From assembly GCF_020099395.1 (NCBI RefSeq), contig NZ_CP083590.1, positions 6,634,001 through 6,698,000 of the forward strand: a stretch of DNA of 64,000 bases, written 5' to 3'. The DNA comes from Streptomyces mobaraensis (GTDB lineage Bacteria; Actinomycetota; Actinomycetes; Streptomycetales; Streptomycetaceae). Under the pieces are notes generated by a model that was not told the origin of the DNA, did no database searches, and saw only the letters and a program-made list of their open reading frames with translations. Positions 8,453 to 17,186 of this stretch are shown here, piece after piece. Made by a program: the position numbers and the translations under genes. The first letter of the stretch is position 1. Each line of letters begins with the position of its first letter.

Positions 8453-8860
8453 TCAGCGGGCGGAGTGCTCGAACCGGTAGGGCACGGCCTTGACGCCGTG
8501 CTCCGCCGTGTACGAGCCGCGGCCCGTCAGGCCGGCCAGTTCGCCGCTCCCCGAGCCGGGCACCACCTCGAACGAGCAGCGCACCGTGCCCCGTTCGTCG
8601 AAGGTGCCCTCCTCGCGCACCGCGAAGCCGCCCTTCCGCCCCGCGACCGCGCCCTCGAAGAGCTGGTAGCCGGAGAAGGTGCCGGTCCCGTCCGGGGCGT
8701 AGGCGATGGTGTACGCGCAGTGGGTGCCCGCCGCCTCGATGGCGCCGGTGTACGTGTTGCGGACGGTCGCCCGGGCAAGTCGGGTGCCGCCCTCCGTCCG
8801 GCCGAGCTCGTGCTCGTCCCAGTCGAGGAAGGTGAACGTGGAGTCGGTGTGCGCGGTCAT
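8453..8860 (-). CDS. DUF3224 domain protein
   Basis: 135 aa starting MTAHTDSTFTFLDWDEHEL. It is a single beta-rich domain of the DUF3224 type (allene-oxide-cyclase barrel-like), full length for the family; function unknown. Upstream at 8931-8951 lies a strong palindrome whose right half recurs in front of the YafY/WYL regulator gene at 10197. I infer that this regulator controls the DUF3224 gene and that the lectin gene now separates them. Confidence 0.8.
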   Translation of the reverse strand: MTAHTDSTFTFLDWDEHELGRTEGGTRLARATVRNTYTGAIEAAGTHCAYTIAYAPDGTGTFSGYQLFEGAVAGRKGGFAVREEGTFDERGTVRCSFEVVPGSGSGELAGLTGRGSYTAEHGVKAVPYRFEHSAR

Positions 8861-8930
8861 ACGGCGGTTCCTCCCGGATCGGGTTGCCGCCCGTACGGCC
8901 CGGGCGGCTCCCGTACAGGATCCCGCCCTT

Positions 8931-8951
8931 ACCTGACACCTCTTGTCAGGT
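8931..8951. promoter_or_regulatory. Palindromic operator upstream of the DUF3224 gene
   Basis: Perfect inverted repeat ACCTGACA-CCTCT-TGTCAGGT, about 70 bp upstream of the DUF3224 start. The 13-mer CCTCTTGTCAGGT is repeated exactly at 10155-10167, just before the YafY-type regulator, implying a shared binding protein. Confidence 0.65.
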
Positions 8952-9467
8952 TCGTGGTGAAGGGGGCAGCCCGGTTCTCCTGGGCGATCGAGAGGCAACA
9001 GCACGATCAAAGTCCACAGAGAGTCCACCTCCGTACTGAGGCGGACTCCCCATCGTCCGCCAGGGGGTTGCTCGGATCGGGCGTGCCTGGAGTGCTCACA
9101 CGGAGGAGCGGTGTCCCCGCGCAGAGCGGTGCCGTTGCGGGAGAGGAGCGACGACAGCCCCAGCCGGAGGGCGGACGCAGGCCCCGGGACGACCGCCACG
9201 GTCCCCTGCCAAGCGGCACGGGCCGCCGAGGAGATCGCAGACCACGTGCCGCCGAGCGAGGATCGCTGTCGGTCTCGAGATCGATTCGACGCTGGGCTCA
9301 AGAGGGTCGCTGTCTGTCGGCTGCATGTTCTTTCCGGGTGCTTTCCGGAAGTTGGCCCGAATGTGGCTGTCGGCCCTTCCGGCGCACCTGATGACATGTA
9401 CGCGACTTTCTGATCCATGCTCGCGACAGATCCCATCAGTGAACGCCGAGTCCGTTCAAGGAGAATC
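8952..9467. other. Intergenic region upstream of the lectin gene
   Basis: About 515 bp with no gene I can support. GC falls toward the lectin start, and codon bias in the open frames is unlike the neighbours. It may be the flank of a transferred segment. Confidence 0.45.
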
Positions 9468-9974
9468 ATGTCCAGAGCGCGAAGATCTGCTCCACTGCTG
9501 GCGGCCATTGTCCTCATGGTGGGTAGTGTTTTCGCTGCCCCATGGTCTTCTGCGGCACCGAGGCATCCGTCCCTGGTCGACAAGCCCCTCGCAAGCCCGC
9601 TCCTGAGATCGGCCATGAACAACAAGTGCCTGGATGTATACGCTTTCCACCAAGAAGACGGCGCCACGGTCCTCATGTGGGACTGCAACGGCGGTCCGCA
9701 ACAACAGTGGTACTGGGACGGCGAGCAGCTGCGCACCTCGCTCAACGGGAAGTGCCTGGAAATCTACGCCTTCCGCAACGACAATGGTGCTGCCGTGAAC
9801 ACCTGGAATTGTGACGGTGGCATCAACCAGAAGTGGTACTGGGACGGCCAGCAGATACGCAGCCGAATGAACGGAAAATGCCTGGACGTTATGTATTCCA
9901 GGGATGAAGTCGGTGCGCTCGTCTGGATGTGGGACTGTACAGGCGGCGCGAACCAGCGCTGGTACCACCAATAG
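9468..9974 (+). CDS. Secreted ricin-type beta-trefoil lectin
   Basis: 168 aa from ATG 9468, with AAGGAGAA 5 nt upstream. Residues 1-30 are a Sec signal peptide (Arg-rich start, hydrophobic LLAAIVLMVGSVFA, cleavage near SSAAP). The remainder is one ricin-B domain with three repeats, each with KCLD/KCLE and a QxW-type end (QQQW, NQKW, NQRW). Such domains bind galactose/xylan-type sugars; there is no catalytic domain, so it is a free extracellular lectin. Codon use is less GC-biased than neighbours (TAT, TTT, GAA occur), and it sits between two genes sharing an operator, consistent with later insertion. Confidence 0.85.
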   Translation: MSRARRSAPLLAAIVLMVGSVFAAPWSSAAPRHPSLVDKPLASPLLRSAMNNKCLDVYAFHQEDGATVLMWDCNGGPQQQWYWDGEQLRTSLNGKCLEIYAFRNDNGAAVNTWNCDGGINQKWYWDGQQIRSRMNGKCLDVMYSRDEVGALVWMWDCTGGANQRWYHQ

Positions 9975-10154
9975 CAGCACACGGTCTTGCTGGTAGCTAA
10001 ACGGCCTGGATCCGGGGCTGCTGGTGCCGGCCCGGCCCTGTAAAAAACGAGGACAGGTACTCAGAAGTCAGCTGAACCATCGGCGTCGGCCCTTCCTTGG
10101 GCGCGGTGTAGCTCGGCGAGACCTGGAGTCACCACAGGTCCCGAACGAGCGCTG

Positions 10155-10167
10155 CCTCTTGTCAGGT
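10155..10167 (+). promoter_or_regulatory. Operator half-site upstream of the YafY-type regulator
   Basis: CCTCTTGTCAGGT, identical to the spacer plus right arm of the palindrome at 8931-8951, lies 29 bp before the regulator ATG. The left arm is not conserved. Likely an autoregulatory site. Confidence 0.5.
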
Positions 10168-10196
10168 AGGGAAACCGGAGGTGGGACGATGCGGGC

Positions 10197-11198
10197 ATGC
10201 GCGCCGATCGCCTTCTCTCGCTGCTCCTCCTGCTCCAGAACCGGGGCCGGATGACCGCCCCCGAACTGGCGGCGGAGCTGGAGGTCTCGGTCCGCACCGT
10301 CTACCGGGACATCGAGGCGCTGAGCGCCTCCGGTGTCCCGGTCCTCGCCGACCGCGGCCCGGCGGGCGGCTACCGGCTGCTCGACGGTTACCGCACCCGC
10401 CTCACCGGCCTCACCGAGGACGAGGCGGGCTCCCTCGCCCTCGCCGCCGTGCCCGGCGCCGCCGCCGAACTCGGCCTGGGCGCCGACCTCGCCGCGGCCC
10501 GGCTCAAGCTGGAGGCCGCCCTCCCCACCGGCATGGGGGAGCGGGCGCGGCGCGTCGCGGAGCGCTTCCACCTGGACGCGCCCGGCTGGTTCCGCGACGC
10601 CGAGCCCGTGCCACACCTCGCGGCCGTCGCCGACGCGGTGTGGCGGCAGCGCGCCCTGCGCGTGCACTACCGGCGCTGGAAGGGCGAAGTGCGCCGGGAA
10701 CTGCACCCGTTGGGCCTCGTCCTCAAGGGCGGCATCTGGTACCTGGTCGCCCGCGCGGTGACGGCTGAGGGGGCGGACGATGCGGAGACGCACACCCCCC
10801 GCACCTACCGTGTCTCGCGAGTCCTCGCCGTCGAGCCACTGCCCGGCCGCTTCGAGCGCCCGGCCGGCTTCGACCTGGCGGCCGTCTGGACGGAGACCTC
10901 CCGCCGCCTGGAGGGGATGCGCTACCAGGGCGAGGCCCGGCTGCGGGTCTCACCGGGCGTCCTCCGGCTGCTGCCGGCGAAGTTCGGCGCCGCCGGGTCC
11001 CGGGCCGCGGCGGAGGCGGGGGCCGCGGACGCGGACGGGTGGGCGGAGGTCACGCTCCCGGTCGAATCCCTGCCGGTCGCGGTCTGCGACCTGCTAGGCC
11101 TCGGCGCCGAGGCCGAGGTGCTGGCACCGCCCGAACTGCGCGCGGCGGTCGCCGCGGCGGCGACGGCCCTCGCCGCGCGGTACGCCGCCGGGGGCTGA
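10197..11198 (+). CDS. YafY-family HTH/WYL-domain transcriptional regulator
   Basis: 333 aa with GGAGGTGGGACG upstream. The N-terminal HTH_11 domain spans residues 1-60 (LLQNRGRMTAPELAAELEVS, RTVYRDIEAL). The WYL domain lies at about 140-220 and includes GGIWYLVARA. A C-terminal WCX-like extension follows. WYL proteins sense small ligands or nucleic acids. The shared 13-mer at 8931-8951 and 10155-10167 suggests it regulates itself and the DUF3224 gene. Confidence 0.88.
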   Translation: MRADRLLSLLLLLQNRGRMTAPELAAELEVSVRTVYRDIEALSASGVPVLADRGPAGGYRLLDGYRTRLTGLTEDEAGSLALAAVPGAAAELGLGADLAAARLKLEAALPTGMGERARRVAERFHLDAPGWFRDAEPVPHLAAVADAVWRQRALRVHYRRWKGEVRRELHPLGLVLKGGIWYLVARAVTAEGADDAETHTPRTYRVSRVLAVEPLPGRFERPAGFDLAAVWTETSRRLEGMRYQGEARLRVSPGVLRLLPAKFGAAGSRAAAEAGAADADGWAEVTLPVESLPVAVCDLLGLGAEAEVLAPPELRAAVAAAATALAARYAAGG

Positions 11199-11635
11199 GG
11201 CGGGGCCTCGGGAGCCGGGCCGTCCAAGCGGGCGGCCGACGGGCCGCGCGGCTGTGGCCGCGTCCGCGCGACCGTCGGGCGTCGTCGAGCGTCGTCGGGC
11301 GGGTCCGCCGCGTCGCGTCGCCGCCGGGGCCGGGGGACCGGCCCGGGCGGACGGTCGGCGGGCCGAAAGGCGGCCGACCGCACGGTCGACGCGACGGGTC
11401 GAGGAAGGCCGGGCCGGGCGGCCGCCGAGCCGGGAGGCTCGTCGGGCTCCGTGACCCGTCTGCCTGAGTGAAGTGACGCTCTACGTAAGCGGCGAGCTTC
11501 TCGACAGACCAGACCTTGTCCCTCCGGTCGATCTTGGCACGAGCCGGACCGTAGTCGGCCCCGGATCAGGCCCGAGGCGATGCACCGAACCCCAGTGACG
11601 AAGTGGATCGCTGTGGTGGACGGCCAGCATCATCC
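11199..11635. other. Intergenic region with a possible coding relic
   Basis: About 440 bp. 11210-11450 is low-complexity CG-rich sequence with GTCGTCGGGCG-type repeats. 11480-11640 is less GC-rich; on the minus strand a short stretch reads DKVWSVEKLAAYVERHF, protein-like but with a stop just upstream and no start codon. It could be a gene remnant. Nothing firm can be called. Confidence 0.35.
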
Positions 11636-12496
11636 TCACCGGTAACGGCTGTTCCGATGTTCCCCGAGGCCGTACACCTGGTGACAGATACGCGACGCGT
11701 CGCTGCCCGGCTGCCACCGGCCGTACTGCTCGCCCATCGCGCACGTGCCCATGCGGCCCCGGGGCGGTGGCGCGGGGTGCGGCTGTTCGGGTGCCGGCGC
11801 GGGTGCCGGGTGGGGGCGTTCCGGCTCGGGGCGGGGCTGGGGGCGGGCCGGGGGAGGGGCCGCCCGGGGTGGGGGCGGCGGGGCGTGGTGTTCGGACGGC
11901 GGTGGGGCGGCCGGCGGCGGGGGCGCCTCGGAGTGGTCGTCGTCCGCCCGGCCGTTCGCGCTCGGCGAGGAGCGCCGGCGCTCGGGGGTGGCGGCGCCGC
12001 CGGTGGACGGCGGGGGAGCGGCGGGCCCCCGGGTGTCCGGCCCGCCGCGGTACGGCGCCGACGGCCCGTCGCGCCGCGCCGTGCCCGCCCCGGCCGGAGG
12101 GACGGCGGACGGTGCGAACGGCGGGCCGAGCACGTCGGATCCCGGAAGGCCCGATCCTGGAAAGCCCGATCCCGGAAGGGCCGCCCCCGGGAGGCCGGGG
12201 AGCCCCGGCAGCGTCGGTAACCCAGGTACCCCGGGCACCCCGGGCACGCCCGGCGTCCCCGTTCCCGGCACGCCCGGCGTCCCCGTTCCCGGCACGCCCG
12301 GCGCCCCGGGCCCGTCCGTCCCCCGCGGCTCCGGCCCGGTCCTGGCCAGCGACTCGCGGTCGCGCTCCTGCCGGAGGTCCCAGCCGGCCCGGGCGGGGCC
12401 GGGACGGGGCGCGTGGTGGCCGGACAGGGAGACGCAGCCGGAGGTGGCCGACAGCGCGGCCACCATCAGAACGGCGGTCATGGGGATCCTGGACAT
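11636..12496 (-). CDS. Collagen-like proline/glycine-rich lipoprotein
   Basis: 286 aa from ATG 12496 (290 from ATG 12508; neither has a strong ribosome binding site). The signal is MSRIPMTAVLMVAAL followed by the lipobox LSATSGC, so a membrane-anchored lipoprotein is predicted. Residues about 55-110 are Gly-X-Pro/Val triplets (GVPGTGTPGVPGTGTPGVPG). A long Pro-rich disordered region with runs of four or five Pro follows, and a short C-terminal tail has two Cys (MGTCAMGEQYGRW, ASRICHQVYG). It probably extends through or binds within the cell wall. The function is unknown. Confidence 0.7.
   Translation of the reverse strand: MSRIPMTAVLMVAALSATSGCVSLSGHHAPRPGPARAGWDLRQERDRESLARTGPEPRGTDGPGAPGVPGTGTPGVPGTGTPGVPGVPGVPGLPTLPGLPGLPGAALPGSGFPGSGLPGSDVLGPPFAPSAVPPAGAGTARRDGPSAPYRGGPDTRGPAAPPPSTGGAATPERRRSSPSANGRADDDHSEAPPPPAAPPPSEHHAPPPPPRAAPPPARPQPRPEPERPHPAPAPAPEQPHPAPPPRGRMGTCAMGEQYGRWQPGSDASRICHQVYGLGEHRNSRYR
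12243..12290. repeat. 24-bp tandem repeats encoding Gly-X-Pro units
   Basis: Two exact copies beginning GGCACGCCCGGCGTCCCC (12243-12266 and 12267-12290) and a partial third. They lie in frame within the collagen-like gene, so copy-number change would lengthen the protein by 8 residues. Confidence 0.75.
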
Positions 12497-12587
12497 CCGC
12501 CCAACCATGCCCGAGCGGGCGAGGGTTGGGGATTCCCCTCAGGGGTGACGCCGGGCCGTCACCGGGTCCGCGCGCCCCCGGCGGGCG

Positions 12588-13103
12588 TCACGAGCCGGTC
12601 GCTCCGTCGACGCGCTCCCGGATGAGGTCCGCGTGTCCGTTGTGGCGCGCGTACTCCTCGATCATGTGCAGGTGGATCCACCGCAGACCGATCGGCTGTC
12701 CCGTCTTGTGGTGCCGGCCCACGCTCGTCTCCTCCAGGGAGCGGCCGCGTACCGCCGCGCGGGCCGCCGCCACCTCCTCCCGCCAGGCGGTGAGGGCCTC
12801 CTCCCAGGTGGCGTCCGCCGGGAACGCGAAGTCGCCGTCCTCGTTCTCGTCGCTGTAGAACCGCGGCGGGGCGTCCTCGCCCGCGAACACCCGGCGGTAC
12901 CAGTGCCGTTCGACGTCCGCCATGTGCCGGACGAGCCCCAGCAGCGTCAGCGGGGACGGCGGTACGGAGGCGGTGCGCAGCCCCGCGTCGTCCAGGCCCG
13001 CGCACTTGTGCTCCAGGGTCGCCCGCTGGAAGTCGAGGAACGCCTCCAGGGACGTGGTCTCGTCGGCGATGTGGGGCGGCTTGCGCCGCTGGGGTTCGGT
13101 CAT
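12588..13103 (-). CDS. DinB/DUF664-family protein
   Basis: 171 aa from ATG 13103 (ATG 13112 is an in-frame alternative). This is a four-helix-bundle DinB-superfamily fold: LVRHMADVERHWYRRVF near residue 58 provides the first metal-ligand His residues, and WIHLHMIEEYARHNGHADLI near the C-terminus provides the others. Related enzymes are mycothiol- or bacillithiol-dependent transferases; since actinomycetes make mycothiol, such activity is plausible but not shown. It is divergent from the oxidoreductase gene at 13235. Confidence 0.85.
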   Translation of the reverse strand: MTEPQRRKPPHIADETTSLEAFLDFQRATLEHKCAGLDDAGLRTASVPPSPLTLLGLVRHMADVERHWYRRVFAGEDAPPRFYSDENEDGDFAFPADATWEEALTAWREEVAAARAAVRGRSLEETSVGRHHKTGQPIGLRWIHLHMIEEYARHNGHADLIRERVDGATGS

Positions 13104-13234
13104 GGCGGTCATCCTGCCCCGGGACACGGAACCCGGCACACCCTTTTCCGGGGAAGCCCGCGTCCCGGCGGCCGTCGGGGCTCCCGGGGCTCCCTCCCCG
13201 TATGCTGCACGGATCCACGCATCGAGGAGGATCT

Positions 13235-14170
13235 GTGAAGGTCGGCTGTGTCGGACTCGGGGACATCGCGCGGAAGGCGTACCTGCCGGTGCTCGGCGCC
13301 CTGCCCGGACTGGAACTGCACCTGCAGACCAGAACCCCCGCCACCCTGGCCCGCGTCGGGGACGCCCACCGGATACCGGAGGCGCATCGCCACGCCGATC
13401 TGGACGCGCTGCTCGCCGCCCGCCCGGACGCCGTGCTCGTGCACGCCCCCACCGCCGTCCACCCGGAGATCGTCGGCCGGCTCCTGGAGGCGGGCGTACC
13501 GGTCTTCGTGGACAAGCCGCTCGCCCGCGAACTCGCCGACTGCGAGCGGCTGGTCGGCCTGGCCCGGGACCGCGGTGTGCCGCTCACCGTCGGTTTCAAC
13601 CGCCGGTACGCGCCCGGCTACGCGGCCTGCCTCGACCATCCCCGCGACCTGATCGTGCTGCAGAAGAACCGGGTGGGCCTGGCCGAGGACGCCCGGTCGA
13701 TGGTCTACGACGACTTCATTCACGTCGCGGACACGCTCCGCTTCCTGGCCCCCGGCCCGGTGACGGACGTGGACGTGCGGGCCAGGGTCGTCGACGGCCT
13801 GCTGGAGCACCTGGTGCTCACGCTCGCCGGCGACGGGTTCACGGCGCTCGGGGTCATGAACCGCCGCGGCGGATCCGTCGAGGAGATCCTGGAGGTCTCC
13901 GGGCAGGACCGGAAGCGGGAGGTCCGCGACCTCGCCGAGGTCGTCGACCACGACGGGGCGCGGACGGTCCGACGGCGCGGCGACTGGACGCCGGTGGCCC
14001 GGCAGCGCGGCATCGAGCAGTGCGTCACGGCGTTCCTCGACGCGGTCCGCGAGGGAAGGACCCCGGACTCCGAGGACGCCCTGCGCACCCATGAGTTGTG
14101 CGAGCGGATCGTCAACGCCGTGGAGAGGAACGCCACGGAGAAGACCGCCAGGGAGAAGCGGAGCGCCTGA
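13235..14170 (+). CDS. Gfo/Idh/MocA-family oxidoreductase
   Basis: 311 aa from GTG 13235; GAGGAGG at 13224-13230 fixes this start. The N-terminal Rossmann domain has GCVGLGDIARK (4-14), followed by the family motif VFVDKPLA with its Lys at about residue 92. The C-terminal alpha/beta domain follows. Members are NAD(P)-dependent dehydrogenases or reductases of sugars and inositols; the substrate is not evident. Its 3' end overlaps the convergent lnt gene by 59 bp. Confidence 0.88.
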   Translation: MKVGCVGLGDIARKAYLPVLGALPGLELHLQTRTPATLARVGDAHRIPEAHRHADLDALLAARPDAVLVHAPTAVHPEIVGRLLEAGVPVFVDKPLARELADCERLVGLARDRGVPLTVGFNRRYAPGYAACLDHPRDLIVLQKNRVGLAEDARSMVYDDFIHVADTLRFLAPGPVTDVDVRARVVDGLLEHLVLTLAGDGFTALGVMNRRGGSVEEILEVSGQDRKREVRDLAEVVDHDGARTVRRRGDWTPVARQRGIEQCVTAFLDAVREGRTPDSEDALRTHELCERIVNAVERNATEKTAREKRSA

Positions 14171-15710
14171 CGCGGGCCCGTACGCCCGCCACGCCGCCGT
14201 ACAGCGCCAGCGCGGCCAGGGCCGCGTACACCGCCCAGTCCCCGGCGCGTACATAGAAACTGGTGCCGCTCGCCAGCGGGACGTCGTACACGGCCGCCGC
14301 CGAGGTGCCGGTGCCCAGCCGGCGGCCGACCGGGCGGCCCTGCGCGTCGGCCACCGCGCTCACCCCGGTCAGCGTGGCGTGGACCATCGGCCGCCAGGTC
14401 TCGGCGGCCCGCAGCGCGGCCAGTGAAGCGTGCTGGGCCGGCGCCCAGCCGTGCTGGAACGACGAGGTCGAGGACTGGGCGACGAGCACCCGGGCGCCGT
14501 CGGCGGCCAGGTGGCGGCTCATGTCGGGGAACGCCGTCTCGAAGCACACCAGCGGGCCGATCCGCAGGCCCGCGCCGTGTCCCGACGGCAGCGTCATGAC
14601 GACCTGCCGGTCGCCGCGCCGGCGGTCCTCGGTCGCCGCCTTGCCCACCGAGGTGGCCCAGCCCAGCAGCGAGCGGGCGGGCACGTACTCGCCGAAGGGC
14701 ACCAGCCGCATCTTGTCGTAGCGGTCGCCGGTGGGGCCGTCCGGGCCGACCGGCACCGAGCTCTTGAAGATGCCGGGCCGGTCCGAGCGGCGCGCGTCCA
14801 CGTTGACGAGCAGGTCGGCGCCGACCGTACGGGACAGCGCCGCGAGCCGGGCGCGCAGCGCGGGGTCGGCGCCGAGGTCGGTGCCGACACTGCTCTCGCC
14901 CCACACCACCAGATCCACACCACGGCCGGTCAGTGTCCGGGTGAGCGCCGCTTCGCGCTCCAGGCGCCGGTCCGGACCGTCGATCACGCCGGGCTGGACG
15001 ATCGCGATCCGCGCCGTCCCGGCCGGCCGCGGCTGCGGCGCCCACCACCACACCCCGGCGGTGACCGCGGCGCAGCCGGTCAGCCCGGCCAGGCCGGCGA
15101 GCCGGGCGCGCGGCAGCGCGAGCACCGCGGCGAGCGCGGTGTTGACGGCCACCAGCAGCAGGCCGACGAGCCAGACACCGCCGACGGACGCCAGCCGCAG
15201 CGCCGGCGGTACCTGCCACTGGCTCGCGCCCAGCAGCCCCCAGGGGCCGCCCAGGTACTCCCAGGAGCGGACGAGTTCGGCCAGCAGCCAGCCCGCGGGC
15301 ACCAGGACCAGGGCCGCCGCCACCCGGCCGGGCCCCGGGCGGCCGCCCAGCAGCCGGTGGACCAGCAGGCCCCAGGGCACCCACAGCAGTCCCAGCAGCG
15401 CCGCCAGCACCAGGATGAAGACATGGAGACTGGGCAGCAGCCAATGATGGACGGCGAGCAGGAAGCCGGCGCCGCCCAGCCACGCCTCCCGCGCGGCCCG
15501 GCGCGGCGAGCCGGCCGAGCGGACCAGCAGCAGCCAGGGGACGAGGGCCGCGTAGGCCAGCCACCACAGGGACGGCGCGGGGAAGGCGAGGGCCGGGAAG
15601 GCGCCCGCGACGACCGCGCCGGGCACGCGCCACCGCCCCCCGGCGGGGGACGGCCCGGACGCCGGCGCCGCGGACCTCCCGGACGTCCGCGCCGGGAACC
15701 TCACCCTCAT
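14112..15710 (-). CDS. lnt: Apolipoprotein N-acyltransferase
   Basis: 532 aa from ATG 15710 (GTG 15713 is an alternative; GAGGGAG is upstream). The N-terminal half has about six membrane helices. The C-terminal nitrilase-like domain has all three catalytic positions: Glu in LVVWGESS, Lys in YDKMRLVPFGEYVP, and Cys in PLVCFETAFPD. It would transfer an acyl chain to the N-terminal Cys of diacylated lipoproteins at the outer face of the membrane. Actinobacteria use such enzymes, sometimes several. The window also encodes predicted lipoproteins that could be substrates. Confidence 0.92.
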   Translation of the reverse strand: MRVRFPARTSGRSAAPASGPSPAGGRWRVPGAVVAGAFPALAFPAPSLWWLAYAALVPWLLLVRSAGSPRRAAREAWLGGAGFLLAVHHWLLPSLHVFILVLAALLGLLWVPWGLLVHRLLGGRPGPGRVAAALVLVPAGWLLAELVRSWEYLGGPWGLLGASQWQVPPALRLASVGGVWLVGLLLVAVNTALAAVLALPRARLAGLAGLTGCAAVTAGVWWWAPQPRPAGTARIAIVQPGVIDGPDRRLEREAALTRTLTGRGVDLVVWGESSVGTDLGADPALRARLAALSRTVGADLLVNVDARRSDRPGIFKSSVPVGPDGPTGDRYDKMRLVPFGEYVPARSLLGWATSVGKAATEDRRRGDRQVVMTLPSGHGAGLRIGPLVCFETAFPDMSRHLAADGARVLVAQSSTSSFQHGWAPAQHASLAALRAAETWRPMVHATLTGVSAVADAQGRPVGRRLGTGTSAAAVYDVPLASGTSFYVRAGDWAVYAALAALALYGGVAGVRARVRRSASPWRSSPWRSSPRR

Positions 15711-16272
15711 CACGTTCTCCCTCGTCGGGGCCGGGTCCCCGGCCTGAGGTCCAGTGTGCGCGGCGCGCGGCGGGACCGGCCGTGAGGCGGCTGCGACGCA
15801 CCGCGTCGTCCCGGAAACAGGGGGACGCCGTGAAAGGGCGCACCTTCACAAGTGGGAGCGCCCCCTACGTTCGTCCGCACACCATACGCACGATCGGGAT
15901 CCGGCCATCTGCCGGGCGTCCGGATATCGGTCCTTGGCGAGGCCAAAACCCCGACAACAGCGTGCAAGTTTCAGCCTTTCTCATCTCAACGAGGCGGGGA
16001 AACGGTGCTATGCGGTCCAAAGTGAAACGAAACGATCCTGGCCCGCGGCGTCAGAAAGGCGTACGCCGGTACGTATCACGGGTTATCGACGAGCCGCCCT
16101 GGGCAGGTACCGGGCAAAACTGGACAGGAATGCTGGTCGCTTGTTGCTGGGGGGCGGCGTGACTCGCGCATGTGATCGAACGGCAATCCCGTCGCCGCCG
16201 GGCACGGGAACCACCCGCGGCCTGACTCCCCTTCCATCCGTCCACCGATCGTTGACGTCCCGGAGGGATCCC
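15711..16272. other. Upstream region of the methyltransferase/terpene synthase operon
   Basis: About 560 bp without a supported gene. The methyltransferase frame stays open upstream to about 15754, but codon bias is poor there and GGAGGG directly precedes ATG 16273. The AT-richer part (15940-16060) probably carries the promoter. No convincing -35/-10 pair was found. Confidence 0.45.
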
Positions 16273-17184
16273 ATGGACAACCTTGTCGCCGAGGTGACCG
16301 CAGCTTCTGATGCGGCGTGTGATGAGGCCCAGGTGCCGTCGTACTACTCCAGGAAGACCGCCGAGATCCTCCACAAGTACGGCCCCGGCCCCCGGATCCA
16401 CTTTCACGTGGGCATGTTCGAGCCCGGCGTCCACCCCAACACCACCGTCTCGCAGCGCGTCCTGCGCAACCGGCTGCGCGCCTCACAGGAAACGGTCCTC
16501 GACCACGCCGCCCGCCTCTGGGGCGTACCGGACAACCCGCCGCACCAGCTCTTCGACATCGGCTGCGGCATCGGCGGCGGCTCCATCTACTGGGCCCAGG
16601 AGTACGGCAGTTCCGTCACCGCCATCACCGTCACCGCCAAGCACGTCCCGGTGATGGCCGACCTCGTCCGCGAGGCCGGCGTCGAGGACCTCGTCACCCC
16701 GGTCCTCGGCGACATCCACGACCTCTGCGAGGAGGCCAGCTACGACGCGGCCGTCGCCATCGAGAGCTCCGGCTACATGGACCGCGAACGCCTCTTCCGG
16801 GTCGTCGCCAAGTCCCTGCGCCCCGGCGGCTGGTTCGGCATCCAGGAGCACTTCCTCTGCCGGCCCGAGTGGACCACCTTCATCGACGGCTACTACAAGA
16901 CCCGCCTCGGCACCCTCGCCGAGTACATCTCCGCCGCCCGCGCGGCCGGCTTCGAACTCGAACAGGACGAGGACATCACCGACCGCGTCGCCGAGTTCTG
17001 GGTCCAGTCCATGGCCTGGACCACCGCCGAACTCGACCGGGTGCAGCGGACGCAGGACGAACCGTCCCCCATCACCGTGGAGCGGCTGCACGAATCCGCC
17101 CTCACCCACGGCAAGCTCTTCCGCGCCTGGCGCGATCACGCCGTCGAGACCCGCCTGCTGCTCTTCCGGATGGAGGGCAACTGA
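16273..17184 (+). CDS. SAM-dependent C-methyltransferase, probably acting on a prenyl diphosphate
   Basis: 303 aa from ATG 16273, with GGAGGG upstream. The SAM-binding motif DIGCGIGGG is at residues 95-103, preceded by HVGMFEPG (45-52), and motif II is near VLGDIHDL. The early [20 protein letters not shown] segment and the general layout resemble methyltransferases acting on isoprenoid diphosphates (the GPP 2-C-methyltransferase and SodC/IPP-methyltransferase groups) more than O- or N-methyltransferases. It sits 2 bp before a terpene synthase gene, strongly suggesting that it makes a methylated C11, C16 or similar substrate for that cyclase. It does not look like the canonical 2-methylisoborneol-pathway enzyme. 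Confidence 0.75.
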   Translation: MDNLVAEVTAASDAACDEAQVPSYYSRKTAEILHKYGPGPRIHFHVGMFEPGVHPNTTVSQRVLRNRLRASQETVLDHAARLWGVPDNPPHQLFDIGCGIGGGSIYWAQEYGSSVTAITVTAKHVPVMADLVREAGVEDLVTPVLGDIHDLCEEASYDAAVAIESSGYMDRERLFRVVAKSLRPGGWFGIQEHFLCRPEWTTFIDGYYKTRLGTLAEYISAARAAGFELEQDEDITDRVAEFWVQSMAWTTAELDRVQRTQDEPSPITVERLHESALTHGKLFRAWRDHAVETRLLLFRMEGN

Positions 17185-17186
17185 GC

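Noticed and set aside
8987..9110. Possible attachment site or integrase remnant before the lectin
   Set aside because: No integrase, no matching direct repeat on the other side of the lectin, and no tRNA nearby.
15754..16272. In-frame upstream extension of the methyltransferase
   Set aside because: Composition differs from coding sequence and a proper ribosome binding site lies before ATG 16273.
16051..16434. Minus-strand frames upstream of and within the methyltransferase gene
   Set aside because: Poor codon bias; they are shadows of the methyltransferase gene and its GC-rich upstream region.
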